A stretch of 64,000 nt of DNA from Carex sylvatica (Eukaryota > Streptophyta > Magnoliopsida > Poales > Cyperaceae): NCBI GenBank assembly GCA_964058845.1, contig CAXKVR010000158.1, positions 1 to 64,000 of the forward strand, read 5' to 3'. Numbering within the stretch: the first letter of the stretch is position 1; every line of letters begins with the position of its first letter. Position numbers and translations under genes: made by a program. This document shows, one piece after another, positions 11,931-23,942 of the stretch. The notes under the pieces are model-generated. The model searched no databases and had not been told where the DNA came from. It was given only the letters and a program-made list of their open reading frames with translations.

Positions 11931-12335
11931 CTACGAATTTATAATATTCATACTTATTATCTATAATAGTCAAAACTGGAGGGAACCATTAATCTTGGGA
12001 ACCAGTAACAACCAAGGGGACCATTGGCGTCTTGTGACAGCCTGGATTGGGAACCACAACCGTCTGAAAGCGACATTTGCCAAGATTCGAGACCATTACA
12101 ACGAATCTATATAGTATTCATCTCTAAAACAATGAAGTATTCATATCTAACTAAAGAAGTATTCATACTGACGATTACGAAGTATTCATACATGTTCGAA
12201 ATAATTTATACAATTCAAAATTCAAAGTCAGATTTATCTCTCTCACCTCACCTCTTCCAAGAAGTATTCATATCTAATATGAAGTATGTATATCTAATAA
12301 ATGAAGTATTCATATCTAACTAATAAAGTATTCAT
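11931..12335. repeat. Dispersed short repeat cluster, consensus GAAGTATTCATATCTAA
   Basis: About ten irregularly spaced copies of a 15-17 bp word (RTATTCATAYYTAA and close variants) lie in 405 bp, most in direct orientation. Spacing varies, so this is not a tandem array. Clusters like this are common as subterminal repeats of DNA transposons, but I found no matching termini. Confidence 0.55.
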
Positions 12336-12380
12336 ATGTTCCACCTTGACAATCTTCGTTGGGCTAGCATGGACCCCTCC

Positions 12381-12490
12381 AATGGTGCACCATGCTCTCC
12401 CGGTCGAATCTTGACGGTGCACTACTCTCTCCTCGTCGGATCTCGATGGTGCACCACGCTCTCTTCACCGGATCTCAACGGTGCCCACGC
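12381..12490. repeat. Short tandem repeat, unit about 42 bp
   Basis: Two and a half imperfect copies of a unit containing GGATCTCGATGGTGCACC and CTCTC. The open frame 12336-12602 (88 codons) is built largely on this repeat and then becomes Lys/Glu/Arg-rich. I do not regard it as a gene. Confidence 0.5.
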
Positions 12491-12602
12491 CGAGAAAGAG
12501 AAGAGGCAGAGACCGAGAAGAGGCGAAGGCTATGAAGGCCGTGAAGAGGGTGAATTTTGTTTTTTTGCTGATAAGGAGAAAGAGAAGAGTCAAGACAGTT
12601 AG

Positions 12603-13099
12603 AAAGAATAACTAAAATGGAGGACAATTATCATAGGTAGTTAATAGCCAAGAAGACTGTTAGAGAACTAGAATGGGGATGAAATCATTACTATTATTTT
12701 TTAGTGAAGTGTCATCATAATACTGCATCAACTATATAATACGTAAGTGATATAAAATTGCTTTGTTACTTGAGTGCATGAGCCTTGATTATTATAAAAG
12801 ACATGTTAATTATTGTTCATAACAAATTTATACTATAATTGTCTAGTCAAAGAAGACTCGATAGGTGTGTTCATATAATTTGAATTATGTATCTTATTCA
12901 CACTTACGCACTTATCGCAACAGCATTAATTGACGGATTCAAATTCAAAGCATAAGTGTCAATGGCTTAAATTTTTTTTCTTATGTGATATTTACACATC
13001 CATGTGTAGGCAGTGATTTTATATTATACACGCTTTTTAAATTAAAAAAAAAGTAATATTCGACTTTCTATGAGAAGATGAAAATTCCTTTATTATTGA
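12603..13099. other. AT-rich intergenic DNA
   Basis: No gene, inverted-repeat pair or tandem repeat recognised. Confidence 0.45.
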
Positions 13100-13107
13100 C
13101 TTCCATG

Positions 13108-13641
13108 TAGTGGTGAAAACGGAGCGGAACAGATAGTGTGGTAAAATTATATTTATATATTTTTTTAAAAGTTTTCGGATACAGATATGAATTATATATT
13201 AGCTGGATACATGTATAAATATGGATCGAATTAGATATTTATTAAAATAATATAAAAATACTAAATTTTATAATATTTATCTAATTATAATGGTGGATAA
13301 CATAATTTTTTCATAATATATATTAATATATATGATATATATTTATTATTTAAATATGAATAATTAAAACGTAAAACCATATAAGTATTCATAACCACAT
13401 AGATATTCAGATATCTAAATCTAATTTTTTGAATACAGAAGAACTAGACTTTAGTCTAGTAGCAAAGGCACATGGTCTCTATGTGAGAGGTCATAGGTTC
13501 GGAATCCGGATGAGGAAAATCATTTGTTATAATATCAAGAGTATTAAATAGTCGAGTGGCTTCACCTCCAATCTTTACTCAATTTTTTTTAAATTACAAA
13601 TAAATACGAATTAGATATTGTTCATACCGTTTTCACCCCTA
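13108..13641. mobile_element. hAT-type non-autonomous element with 8 bp target duplication
   Basis: 534 bp element flanked by CTTCCATG at 13100-13107 and 13642-13649, a perfect 8 bp duplication as made by hAT transposases. Termini are TAGTGGTGAAAACGG and, reverse-complemented, TAGGGGTGAAAACGG. There is no transposase. A tRNA-like SINE segment appears to sit inside it near 13440-13595. Confidence 0.82.
13440..13595 (+). mobile_element. tRNA-derived SINE-like segment inside the 13108-13641 element
   Basis: A box A-like TAGCAAAGGCACATGG and, some 40 bp later, a box B-like GGTTCGGAATCC (one inserted base relative to GGTTCGANNCC) resemble an RNA polymerase III promoter from a tRNA. It ends in a T-rich run after CTTTACTCAA. 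It cannot fold as a tRNA. No clear target duplication was found. Confidence 0.5.
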
Positions 13642-13986
13642 CTTCCATGATAACTATTTGATTAGTAAAGAGGAAATGCAGTATAATAAATACAAATGGG
13701 GAAGATCCTAATTCCTGATCAAAACATCCAGCTGTACAGGATATACGTCGCATCGGTCTAATTAATACTTGAGATTTGTCCATTTATTTATGATATCTAG
13801 AAGCGTACGTGCTGTTTATTCAAAGTTTCAATTTTTGAGGGGAGTAAAGCTGCAGAGGCCATCCGTTCAAGGAAAATTTATATATGTATAAATTCAGATT
13901 CAATCTCCATGACTCGAATGGTAAAACAATTTTCAATAAATATTTTCTTCATCTAATATTCAGAGAATACATATTTAAATTAAAAG

Positions 13987-14374
13987 GAGGAATTTATTAA
14001 TCAAGCATTTAATTTATCTCTCCTTTTATATTAAACGTGTAGATGTCATGATATGTAAACGGCTGTTATTTAATTCGCTGAATTTTAAACAGTTAAGATT
14101 AAAAATTTATGCAATTGTGATTTTATGTGACAATGTATTGACATTTATTGTGTTGAATTATATACTTAGTTCTCTGAACAGAGGAATTTATTAATCAAGC
14201 ATTTAATTTATCTCTCCTTTTATATTAAACGTGTAGATATCCTGATATGTGAACGGCTGTTATTTAATTCGCTGAATTTTAAACGGTTAAGATTAAAAAT
14301 TTATGCAATTGTAATTTTATGTGACAATGTATTGACATTTATTGTGTTGAATTATATACTTAGTTCTCTGAACA
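13987..14374. repeat. Recent tandem duplication, two 194 bp copies
   Basis: Copy 1 is 13987-14180 and copy 2 is 14181-14374, directly abutting. I count about six differences (for example GATGTCATGAT versus GATATCCTGAT, AACAGTT versus AACGGTT), roughly 97 percent identity. Both start GAGGAATTTATTAATC and end TTCTCTGAACA. No gene is inside. Confidence 0.92.
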
Positions 14375-16133
14375 TTCGCTACGCTATTTTTCTCCTTACA
14401 ATATTTTCATATGAATATTGTCATAACAAACATTTAATTGATAATATACTTTTTTTTAATGTTATTGAGTACAGCAAAATAAGAAAGTAATTAACATATT
14501 TGCTGTCTAACTATTGATTATCTTTCTATTTAATAAAGAGATAAAGATAAAATAATTCTTTTTGTTGTTGAATAAAGAGAAATTATAAGAAAAATATTGT
14601 TAAAGACAAAAATATTTGTCTAATTTGCTGATATTTTTTGTATTTTTTGTTTGAATTTTGAACCCATAGCAGAGAACGGACAAAATACTAATATCACAAT
14701 TTATATAACATCTTCTGCATCCATCCATAATCTATCAATCTACGTCGCCAATTCGAAAAGAAAAAAAAAATAGATACGAAATCCAGTAACAAGTAATTTA
14801 ATGTTGCGTTTTCCTTTTACTGATTTAATAAAATTATTATAACTTTGCAAATAGAATGAACTAATTCACTTGAATGCATCAAATTCTCTCTCCATATTTA
14901 ACTCAACATAACTAACAAAGATCGATCTAGATTTATAAAAAAAAAAAAAACTTTTTGTTTCTTATATACGCGGACCTCAAGCAATGCAATTAATACACAC
15001 ATTATTAAAACAATTTGAATCTCCAAACTTGCTATCTCGTTATATATTCTATCAAAATATAATACTCGTCAGTCAAATAAATTTATAGAAAAGTTTGTTT
15101 ACCTGACGTAGTTCAGAAATCACAATTACATTTATAACGATTATTCAAAATTATAAAAAATATATAAGAAATCAATTGAATATACCAGTTAAATTGTCGA
15201 TCTGATTCAAAAATCTTATCAATTATTTTCAATTATTTCTTTCTTTCTCGTTTTTTTATTAGCAGACGAAAGCGAGAGAATTATTAATATTTTGGAATGT
15301 TACGCAAATTATTTAAAATGCATTGAAGCCATATTGGGCAGTCATTTTTGTGCACTTTTTTCGTATCTCTTTTCCCTTCTTTTTTTTAGGAGATCTTTTC
15401 TCTTTTGTTATAATGCTTCCTTTGTACATCCAACCTCAAAAAAATCAATCAAGAAAATGTTAAAGCTACTAAAGTAGTTATAATTGGAAATATAATTTTT
15501 TTGTAATTCCATGTTAGAAGCTACCAGGAGTACTAATTGGAAAGATTAAAGAGACTACTTTAGCTCCCTTTTGAAGTTGGGATAGAAGATAGAAGATAGA
15601 AGAGACTAAGGCCATGTTTCAGAAATAACAATAAAAAGGGGGAGGGTTGAGAAAAAAATATAGGATATTTTAAACAAGGAAAAATTGAAATGATATTACT
15701 TATTTCAAAAACAAAAATGAAGCCAACTTATTCGAATGCTTTCTATTTCACATTTTTACACTCTGATTTGAAAATGAAAATTTTGAGTTTTTAAAGGATA
15801 AAAATCATACACTCAAATATTCCTTTTTTTTCCTTCTATATTTTTTTGCCAATAATTTGCTAAGAACACTTCTGAAAATAATACACGATACAATTGAATC
15901 TAATGATTCTTTTTCCAATAAGTATTCAGTTTGATGTACACCCTCTAGAAATAGAAATAGAAGAAAAAGAAAAAAAATTGCAAGAACTTTCTCAAATTCT
16001 TATTTCTTATTTTATTATTATTGATATTGCGCTAATCAAATTTTTTTTTTTTTTTTTTATAAATTTTAGGGTCAATGGACCAATTTAGCGAACAAACATT
16101 CCACACATGCGTGTATCCGACTGGTATAGAGCA
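14375..16133. other. Very AT-rich intergenic DNA
   Basis: Poly-A/T runs and short open frames (for example 15292-15477 and 15894-16088) without any domain. No paired termini recognised. Confidence 0.45.
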
Positions 16134-16142
16134 AGTAACACA

Positions 16143-16362
16143 GAATGTGTATCCTCTGTATTAGCTCAAAAAAGAATCTTTTGAGTTAATAAATCTCAAT
16201 CGTCTAATTTTAAACGGAGTCAATTCGGTTCCTGCCTATGATATAGAGTGCTCTTTAATATTAATGCAAATCTAATATGCACAAATTTTAAAATAGATCG
16301 AATGGTCAAAATTCATTAACTCGAAAGATTCCCTTTTGAGTTAATGCAGAGGATACGAATTC
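16143..16362. mobile_element. Mutator-like MITE with 9 bp target duplication, GTATCCTCTG ends
   Basis: 220 bp element flanked by AGTAACACA at 16134-16142 and 16363-16371. Ends are GAATGTGTATCCTCTGTATT and, reverse-complemented, GAATTCGTATCCTCTGCATT, with arms complementary for about 60 bp (TTAACTCAAAAG region). Confidence 0.85.
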
Positions 16363-16371
16363 AGTAACACA

Positions 16372-16847
16372 TTGATTTGTTCCATTTTGCTTATTCTTTC
16401 GGGTGAGAATCTGCTGCTCTCTTTTAAAAAAAAGCATGGATCTGCTTTTTGTCATCCGGACGTTTAAATTTTTTTAAATGGTTCATATTTTGAAGGAAAG
16501 AGAAAGAACAACATATTTCATCTCCAAATCTGAATTGTTAAAAAATATTTAAACGGTTATGATGTAAACAAATATGTTTCTACTTTTATAAAAGAAAAGC
16601 AACAGATTTTATTCCCCCTCAGTCTACCTAGGAGCACATTCTAAGTCTCACTGCTAAATTTTTACTGATTCTTTATAAATATCACATGTCATGTCATTTG
16701 ATATTCGTACATTCCAAATAATAAAATATTAGATTTGATATAACAGGGACTTGCAGTTTCTTTCAATCAGATTTATTTCCTTTTTCTCATGCCTTTTTTT
16801 TCCCTTCATTTCTTGTGTCAGGTTCATCTTTCGAGACTTGCATCATC
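16372..16847. other. Intergenic DNA
   Basis: AT-rich. Nothing recognised apart from a pyrimidine-rich stretch near 16760-16820. Confidence 0.45.
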
Positions 16848-16855
16848 CTCTTAAA

Positions 16856-19800
16856 TAGTGCTGTTCATGAGACGAGTTAAGTTTGAGTTAAGTTCGAGTT
16901 AACTTGAATTCAACTTGCGAACTCATGAACTGAGTTGAGTTCGAGTTGCTAATTCAGTATCGAGTCATAAATTTAAATTTGGAATCAACTCGCGAACAAC
17001 TTGAGTCGAGGCGAGTCGACTCGTGACTCATTATGTAGTACATAGTGAGACAATCTAATTTAATTATAGCAAAAAAAATATTACATAGTTTATCAAAATA
17101 ATGTAGGGATTTCATGACGGTGAGATGCGTGAAAAATAAAATTTTCATCCCTTTTAATCGTCTAAAACGGACCGTCTCTTTTATGCTAACTCTACTCAAA
17201 CATTTATTTATACATTTTGCATACAGACTAAAGACAATAATCTACATTTATACAAATATATCTAAATCAAGATTCAAGATTTAGATCTCATACCTCACGT
17301 TAAATGTCAATTTAACGGTTAGAGAAAGTCGATTTTCTTTAGGTCTCTTGGAAACCTTCACACCGTTGCCTCTGAGTGTTCACCTTGAACTAAACAAGGA
17401 TTAGTTCTAGATCTTGCTAGAGATCCACTAATCTAAGCTTAGTATAAAGTTAGTAACCCCTTGTTAGCCTCCAAAATTAATTTTTTTAATTAAATGGCTA
17501 ATCTAATTAATAAATCTAGAATTAATACAAGAGAGGAGGGAGAGCTCTTTTGTGTTGCCACCACAAAGTGAGGAGAGAGAAGATGGATGAGAGTCACATG
17601 TGGAGTGCTATTTATATAAAGAAAATCTAGGGCAACTTTGGAGTGAATAAGACCAAATTACCCCTCCTTTTGTCACATGCAATCATATGTCATCTTTGTG
17701 TGACCAATCACACCATGGCCAATCATGCCTCATGGTGTGCCTCTCAATTGCACATTTAATTCTAAATTAATTAATGTTCGGGTTATAATAATAATGTATC
17801 ACCAAATAATATTTTTTACATATCTAATATAATTTACACTAAGCTGTTACGACATGTAATATTTTATTTCAATATTTTATCACATGTATTTTATTTCATA
17901 TCATATGAAATATCACACACTATATAAATATAAAATAACTTTCTTGTTTCTTGTTCAGTTGGTATGTCCTTTATCGAGGATTTATGTCAAATTGGTAATG
18001 GTATAAATCATTTAATTATCATAAACTATAAGCGGTGTTCTAGCTACACATTTTAATCACCCAATTAACATAGATGTAATGTAACCAGTTTATAAAACAC
18101 GATCCTATAGCAATGTTATAACATTACTTGTGTTCATTCCTTGCCTCATGATATTATGAATAATATACAAAGTAGGGTGGTGTCATCTTTATAATATATT
18201 TGTTTCCTGATCTCTCGAGTAAATTATAAATATATAGTTGACAGCGCTTCAACTATACTACATGAATTTATAATTCCACTCTATCAAGAGGCCCAGCAAT
18301 TAGGGGTCTACTCTCGGGTAGAGGCAGGGCGGGCCGGGCATACCCGTGGTCGGACATGGGTATCACGGGTACACGGCTACCACGGGCCGGGTATCACGGA
18401 TTTTTTTTTTAAAAACCGTGCCCTGCCCGTCTTATACCCGTGCCCTCGTACCCTTGAGGGGCAGGGCGGTCCGGGTAGGGGCAACTCGGGCAGGTCTGTT
18501 TTTTTTTCTGTTTTTTTTTACGGTGTTGTACAAATATTATTACGTGTTTATAATTCGACTTTTAAAATCAGAATAGTTCAATATCAAATAGTGTATATAA
18601 ATAAATAAAATTTGTAACTTATATATAAAAATTATTCATGCGAAAATTTGTATATTTATTCAGCTAAGTAGAAATGTATTTATTTATTTCTTTACACGAG
18701 TTATTTTATTTTATTTTCAAATTCTCATTCTAATTATATAGTTTTATAATTTATTTATATCTAGAAATTTTTAGTTTACATTTTAAATTGATAATATATT
18801 TTCTAAACATTCATTTATTTTTAATAGGTTAAATTAAATATAAATAAAAAATATAATTAAATCAGAAAATTTAAAACAATAAAAAAAAATTGATTTTTTT
18901 TTTTTTGGAGGGATTGAAAATTGAAATTTGAATTTTAAAAAAAAATTGAAAAAAAAATGGTCAAATCGGGTAGGGGCAGCGGGTCCGAGTAGGGTTGTGG
19001 GGTGGGGGGAATTTTGAATTTTGAATTTAAAAAAAGAAAAAAGTACACGGGTATATGGGTACGGACACGGGCACACGGGCACGGGTATGACGGGCACAGG
19101 TATGGCGGATACGGGTATAATTCGGTTCAGGTATGGTTGAGTTTTTTCCCGAAAAGACGTACCCTGTCCGTTTTATGCCCCTACCCGTGTACCCGTTTAC
19201 CCGACCTATACCCGGGCTTGGGCACGGGTACCCCGGGTAGCAGGCACGGGTACCCCGGGTAGCGGGCACGGGCGGTCCGAGCACGGGCAGCCCCACCCGG
19301 GTATTGTCAATGCTCTACTAGCAATATCACCACTCATTATAAATGAGGAACAATGATACTATTGACATATATCTTTCTCCCGCACAAGCCATATACAAAG
19401 AACCACTATTTTTATCCTTACTTGTAATAATCAACTTTTAATAGTAATTACATTATACATTTCTCATGTGAAAAAGATACATCAGTACCATTTCTTAGAA
19501 TCCGTAGACACAATGAAAACATTAATGACACAAATACAATCCATATAATGTTTCATTTGTTAGGTCTTGTTCAATGTATGGAATCTTTCATACACTCGTG
19601 TTATCAAATGATAATCTTTTATCAACATTCATAGAACTATAATGTACTTTAACTGACACGACAATTATTTTGCGATATATTTGTGTTTCATGCTAATTAT
19701 CAAGATTGTGAACATTTTATACTTATATGTTTAATATGATTTAGAGTTCTATGGTTAAAAACTAGGGCATTTTTTTTAACACTTCTAAAGTCAAACATTA

Positions 19801-20301
19801 AAATCAAGAAACAAAATGTATATAACATTCAATTTATAAACTCAACATGTAAAAGTAATCAACAAAAGATAACTTTTAGAACACAAAACTAACAAATAAT
19901 ACATAGTTTATCAAAATAATATATAACTAAAGACAATACATAATAAGATTATAGCCAATACATAATTAAAAATTATGAAAATACCCAAATAGTACATAAG
20001 TAAAAATTACCAAATATATAAGATTCAGTCGTTTGAGAAGAGGCGATTTTTTTTTTAGTTTCAAGGAGCAATACAGTGGATTGTGGAAAATATGTATAAG
20101 GTTTGGAGACGCAAAAATTAGGAATATATGAATTAGAGTTTGATGTGAGTCCAACCGAGTTAAGGGTAATTTGGATTCGACTCATAAATCAATCGAGTCA
20201 ATAAACTCGAGTCAGTTTTGACTTGAGTCGGTTTCAACTTGAGTCATTAGCGAATTGAATCCGAACTGAGTTTCAAGTCGTGAGCTTTTTATACACCCGT
20301 A
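16856..20301. mobile_element. Large hAT-type element (3.4 kb) containing other insertions
   Basis: Flanked by CTCTTAAA at 16848-16855 and 20302-20309 (8 bp). Termini are TAGTGCTGTTCATGAG and, reverse-complemented, TACGGGTGTATAAAAAG. Both subterminal regions are packed with GAGTT/GAGTC words (16870-17030 and 20155-20290), typical of hAT relatives. No transposase-like open frame remains. The interior holds non-coding DNA resembling a retroelement (about 17340-18290: CCAATCA-type words and a GTTGCCACCACAA stretch) and the nested GC-rich hAT at 18301-19317. It was probably once shorter and grew by insertions. Confidence 0.75.
18301..19317. mobile_element. Nested GC-rich hAT-type element
   Basis: Flanked by CCAGCAAT (18293-18300) and CTAGCAAT (19318-19325), 7 of 8 identical. 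Ends are TAGGGGTCTACTCTCGGGTAG and, reverse-complemented, TAGAGCATTGACAATACCCGGG. The first and last 200-300 bp are GC-rich arrays of ACGGGTA/CGGGCACGG words, while the middle is A/T-rich. Open frames across the GC-rich ends (18346-18576, 19002-19262, 19027-19296) translate these words (GHGY, PYPCTR) and are not genes. Confidence 0.75.
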
Positions 20302-20345
20302 CTCTTAAATATAGACCCCACTGAGATATAATTAATTCATACTAA

Positions 20346-20495
20346 GGACCTATTCGGCAGTAGATCAATTTTACTGTTTATGTGAGAAAAAAAAATTAAG
20401 TTGAATTTTTTTCTCCATATAAACAGTAAAAATCAATTTAATATTTTAACAGCCCATTCCTATTCCCTATCCCTTATACTCCGCTGAACATACCC
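20346..20495. mobile_element. Tourist-like MITE, 150 bp
   Basis: Flanked by TAA at 20343-20345 and 20496-20498. Ends are GGACCTATTCGGCAG and, reverse-complemented, GGGTATGTTCAGCGG. The interior is an inverted pair around ACTGTTTATGTGAGAAA and TTTCTCCATATAAACAGT. Confidence 0.68.
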
Positions 20496-20771
20496 TAAAA
20501 GAAAATACATTCATTATTCCAAGTAACATACGAGTCCAAGATTAATATATTTTTATGACAGATCGAATATATATGGGTCCTCTTGATAAACAGAATAATA
20601 GACATAAAAACGAACTTGCTTAGTTCGACACTTTTCTTCAAGTACATGCCACATTTGATCTTCCAAAAAGAAAAGTTTGTGCTGGTTTCCTGATAAATTT
20701 AAAACACTTTTTTTTTTTTCTCGTTGCTTTCGGCCTAAGTTAAGCACTACTGGGATTAAGAATAATATTAC

Positions 20772-21000
20772 GAGTCGGATTCAAATCTACTTATTTTCTT
20801 AAGAAAAAGAGCATCATCTTATTCTTCCATCTAAATTGATGAAAATTAATCAAACGGTTTCAATTTTTTTTTTTTTATATTAATATAATATATTAAAACG
20901 AAACAGATGTAATTGAAGCCGTGTGATTGATTTTGAACTGTTCGGATGGAAGAATAGGAGCGTGCTAAGAAAAGGAGCAGATTTGAATCCCTACAAGTCG
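20772..21000. mobile_element. Fold-back MITE of unresolved class
   Basis: The arms pair GGATTCAAATCTACTTATTT (left) with the complement of GGAGCAGATTTGAATCC (right), and again TATTCTTCCATCT with its complement near 20945. Ends are approximate and no target duplication was identified. Confidence 0.5.
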
Positions 21001-21485
21001 CTGCTAGGTAGAAAGTAGAGAATTTAAATATACATGAAGCGGTTTTCAGATGATTAATGTCAATAGACCTGATAATCAACAAACTTAGAAAATAATTATC
21101 AACAACCACCTCTATGGAGTCTACAGCATTAAATTGGTACCATTTCATGTCATATGAGTGAGACTTACGGTAGAATTTAAAAAAAAAAGAGTGAGACTTA
21201 CGGTAAAATAAATTTAGTCATAAATGGGTGATACTTACCAGCCGTTGGATTTGACCTATAGATTGAATTCTTTTACGAAACTAATTTTTTATATAGTAAG
21301 AATTGGTTAATATTATTTTTTTATAGTGAAAAAAATATTTCTATTGGATGGTTCAATTTTTTTATATTTAATAATTTTTTTCGTGCCAAAAAAATATAAG
21401 TTGGTTTATTGCAAGATTTAGATATGTAGATGAAATTGAGTAATTCAGAGTTAGAACAGTAACATTGGCCAATCGGTGTTATACA
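21001..21485. other. Intergenic DNA
   Basis: Contains a short direct repeat GAGTGAGACTTACGGTA at about 21156 and 21189 separated by an A-run. No gene. Confidence 0.45.
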
Positions 21486-21909
21486 TACTACGGAGTTTTG
21501 GCTAATATAACATCAGTGTCATTTCAACTTATATAACACCAACTCTAAAATCTATCAAATCGACTTCGAACGACTAATTCAAACCGTTCAAACCCATTTA
21601 CATTATGAGTAATGCGTTTACATACAATTTTTTTTTATATTTTCGAGTTATTTTAGTATCAAATCAAGCGGTCAAAAGTGTGAGTTTTTAAGTTAATTTT
21701 AATACATTAATTTTTCAATATTTTGACCGCTTGATTTGACACTAAAATAACTCAAAAATATAAAAAATTTGTATGTAAACGCATCACTCATAATGTACAT
21801 CAGTTTGAACGGTTTGGATTAATCGTTTGAAGTCGATTTGATAGATTTTAGAGTTGGTGTTATATAAGCTGAAATGACACTGATGTTATATTAGCCAAAC
21901 TCCATAGTA
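21486..21909. mobile_element. Fold-back element sharing a core with 33151 and 51186
   Basis: The arms are nearly perfect complements over about 190 bp: TACTACGGAGTTTTGGCTAA on the left and TACTATGGAGTTTGGCTAA reverse-complemented on the right. Internal landmarks GTAATGCGTTTACATAC and CAAGCGGTCAAAA are mirrored on the other arm (GTATGTAAACGCATCAC and TTTTGACCGCTTG). The TIR may extend a few bases further out. Target duplication unresolved. Confidence 0.72.
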
Positions 21910-22514
21910 CGATAGCTCCTCTCCCAACGCTATGGCTCGAATAGTTTATTTATATAATCGATATGAACAGCTCGTTTCAATCTATATATCAAGATCTTAG
22001 ATGAAACAAATTTTTTTTTTTTTCAGATTTTTTTATAATTTTTTATGGAAAGGAGAAAATAATTTCTGTTGAACGATCTATTTTTTTTTTTAAATTAGTG
22101 ATTTTTTTTTGTCTAGAAATGTATTAAAAATAGCTAACAAAATATCAAACTAACCTACAAGCTAGATTTCGTTATGCATCAAATTGAGCGACTCAGATGA
22201 GCTTTTCGAATATAAAAAAAAAATAAAGATAAAAAAATAGCACCGGCCAAGCCTCGATCTTATTGGTTTTCTTCCTATGTGAAATTAGCAGTTTAAAAAA
22301 AATGTAAATTGTCTAATAGCCTTAATAAAAAAAAACAAAAACATCTAATAGTCATTCTTTTGAGATACGATCTATTCAATTATCTACTTCATATTTATTT
22401 TATGATAAATCTTGGAAAAACTTACATAAAGTGAATGTTTTATGTTACTGTAATATTTAAATATTTCAAAATGAAATAATATAATTATATATAAAGTAAT
22501 TTCGAGTAAAATAC
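21910..22514. other. AT-rich intergenic DNA
   Basis: Poly-T runs and low complexity. No gene or repeat pair recognised. Confidence 0.45.
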
Positions 22515-23705
22515 ACTCGAATTTTTTATTTATATAAAAAAAAATAAAAAAAACTAACCAGTTTGGCACAAGATTTCGACAAGTACTCAAACCGGAATTT
22601 TTTTTTCCCGGTAATTCAGTCTAAAACCTAATTTTTTTTTTCCGGTTTTACTATTCCAAAACCAGCGGCTAAAAAAGAAGAAGAAACTGTAATTTTTTTT
22701 TCCGGTTTTGGAAAAAACCTGAATTTTTTTTTTAGGTTTCAATATATTTTTATTTAAATTGAAATATATATTTTTTATTAAAATATTAGAAATATTTAAT
22801 ATATTTCTTTAAAAATAGATGAAATACTATGTAATTTGATTTATTAGAAAGACTACTACGAATAACCCAGATCAACATTTTTCATGCCGGATTTTTTGCG
22901 GTTGTAAGAAAAATTAATATATTTCTTTATGTGTTATTGGAAAAAAAAATGTTTGGATTCTCAGTTATTGATCCCGGTTCAAAAGTCACTTCTAAGTAAA
23001 TACAGAAAATATTGTCATGTTTCGAGTATATTTAATTTCTAAAAAGTTCTATCTATTTTTGAAAAAAAAACTTTTAAGTTATTTAATAATTGTTATTAAA
23101 AAGAATTCTCAAAATATATACAACTTTTTATAAATTAAATGTACTAGAAGATCACAATATTTTATGTATTACCTAGAAGTGACCTTTAAACCGAGATCAA
23201 TAACTCAGAATCGAAACATTTTTATTTTTTTTCTAATAACACATAAATAAATATATTAATTTTTCTTACAGCCGCACAAAATTCGGCATAAAAAAATGTT
23301 GATCCGAGTTATTTGTAGCAGTCTTTCTAATAAATCAAATTATATAGTATTACATCTATTTTCAAAAAAAAATATTAAATATTTCTAACATTTCAATATA
23401 AAAAATAAATAATTATAAATATATCTATTTAAATAAAAAATCTGAAAAAAAAATATTGAAACCGTAAAAAAAATTTCCGGTTTTTTTTTCTGAAAAGGTT
23501 TTGGAATTCCAAAACCGATTTTTTTTTTACGGTTTCTTTTTTTTTTTGTAGCCGCTGGTTTTGAAATTGTAAAACTGGATTTTGTTTTCGGTTTAGACTG
23601 AATTACCGAAAAAAAAATTCTCGGTTTGGATAGATTTCAAAATCCTGCCCACCTTTAGTTATTTTTTTGGATATTTATAAAAAAATTCGGAAAATATGCC
23701 GAGTC
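22515..23705. mobile_element. Long palindrome A (about 1.2 kb fold-back element)
   Basis: Two arms of roughly 500-550 bp are mirror images across a centre near 23090. Paired landmarks include CCAAAACCAGCGGCTA (22660s) with GTAGCCGCTGGTTTTG (23555-23570), and TAATATATTTCTTTATGTG with its complement near 23240. The outer ends carry CGAATTTTTTATTTATA and its degenerate complement near 23680. Flanks AAAATACAC and AAAATATGC match at 7 of 9, weakly suggesting a Mutator-type insertion. A diverged relative lies at 45140-46140. No coding capacity. Confidence 0.7.
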
Positions 23706-23942
23706 AATATGGATTGACTTAAATAAAAAAAATCAAATAACATAATTACATTCATAAATCATAATCTTGATTTGTAAGGAAATAAATCACCAATAATTCT
23801 GATCGATTCTGGAAAACCCCAAAAAATTTCCTTTTAGTTGATAAAAATAGTTCGTGATGTCTTGTCAAAATGTCTACGGTAGAAGCTGAACGTTTGTGAT
23901 GATTTGGGAGATGAATTCTGATGAAACGAATCAAATTATTTA

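Noticed and set aside
12111..12335. CRISPR-like repeat array
   Set aside because: Repeats are short, irregularly spaced and in plant nuclear DNA; spacers are not of constant length.
12336..12602. 88-codon open frame with a charged C-terminus
   Set aside because: Built on a 42 bp tandem repeat and low-complexity sequence.
18346..19296. GC-rich open frames rich in Gly, Tyr, Pro and Arg
   Set aside because: They translate the terminal word repeats of a hAT element and are open on both strands.
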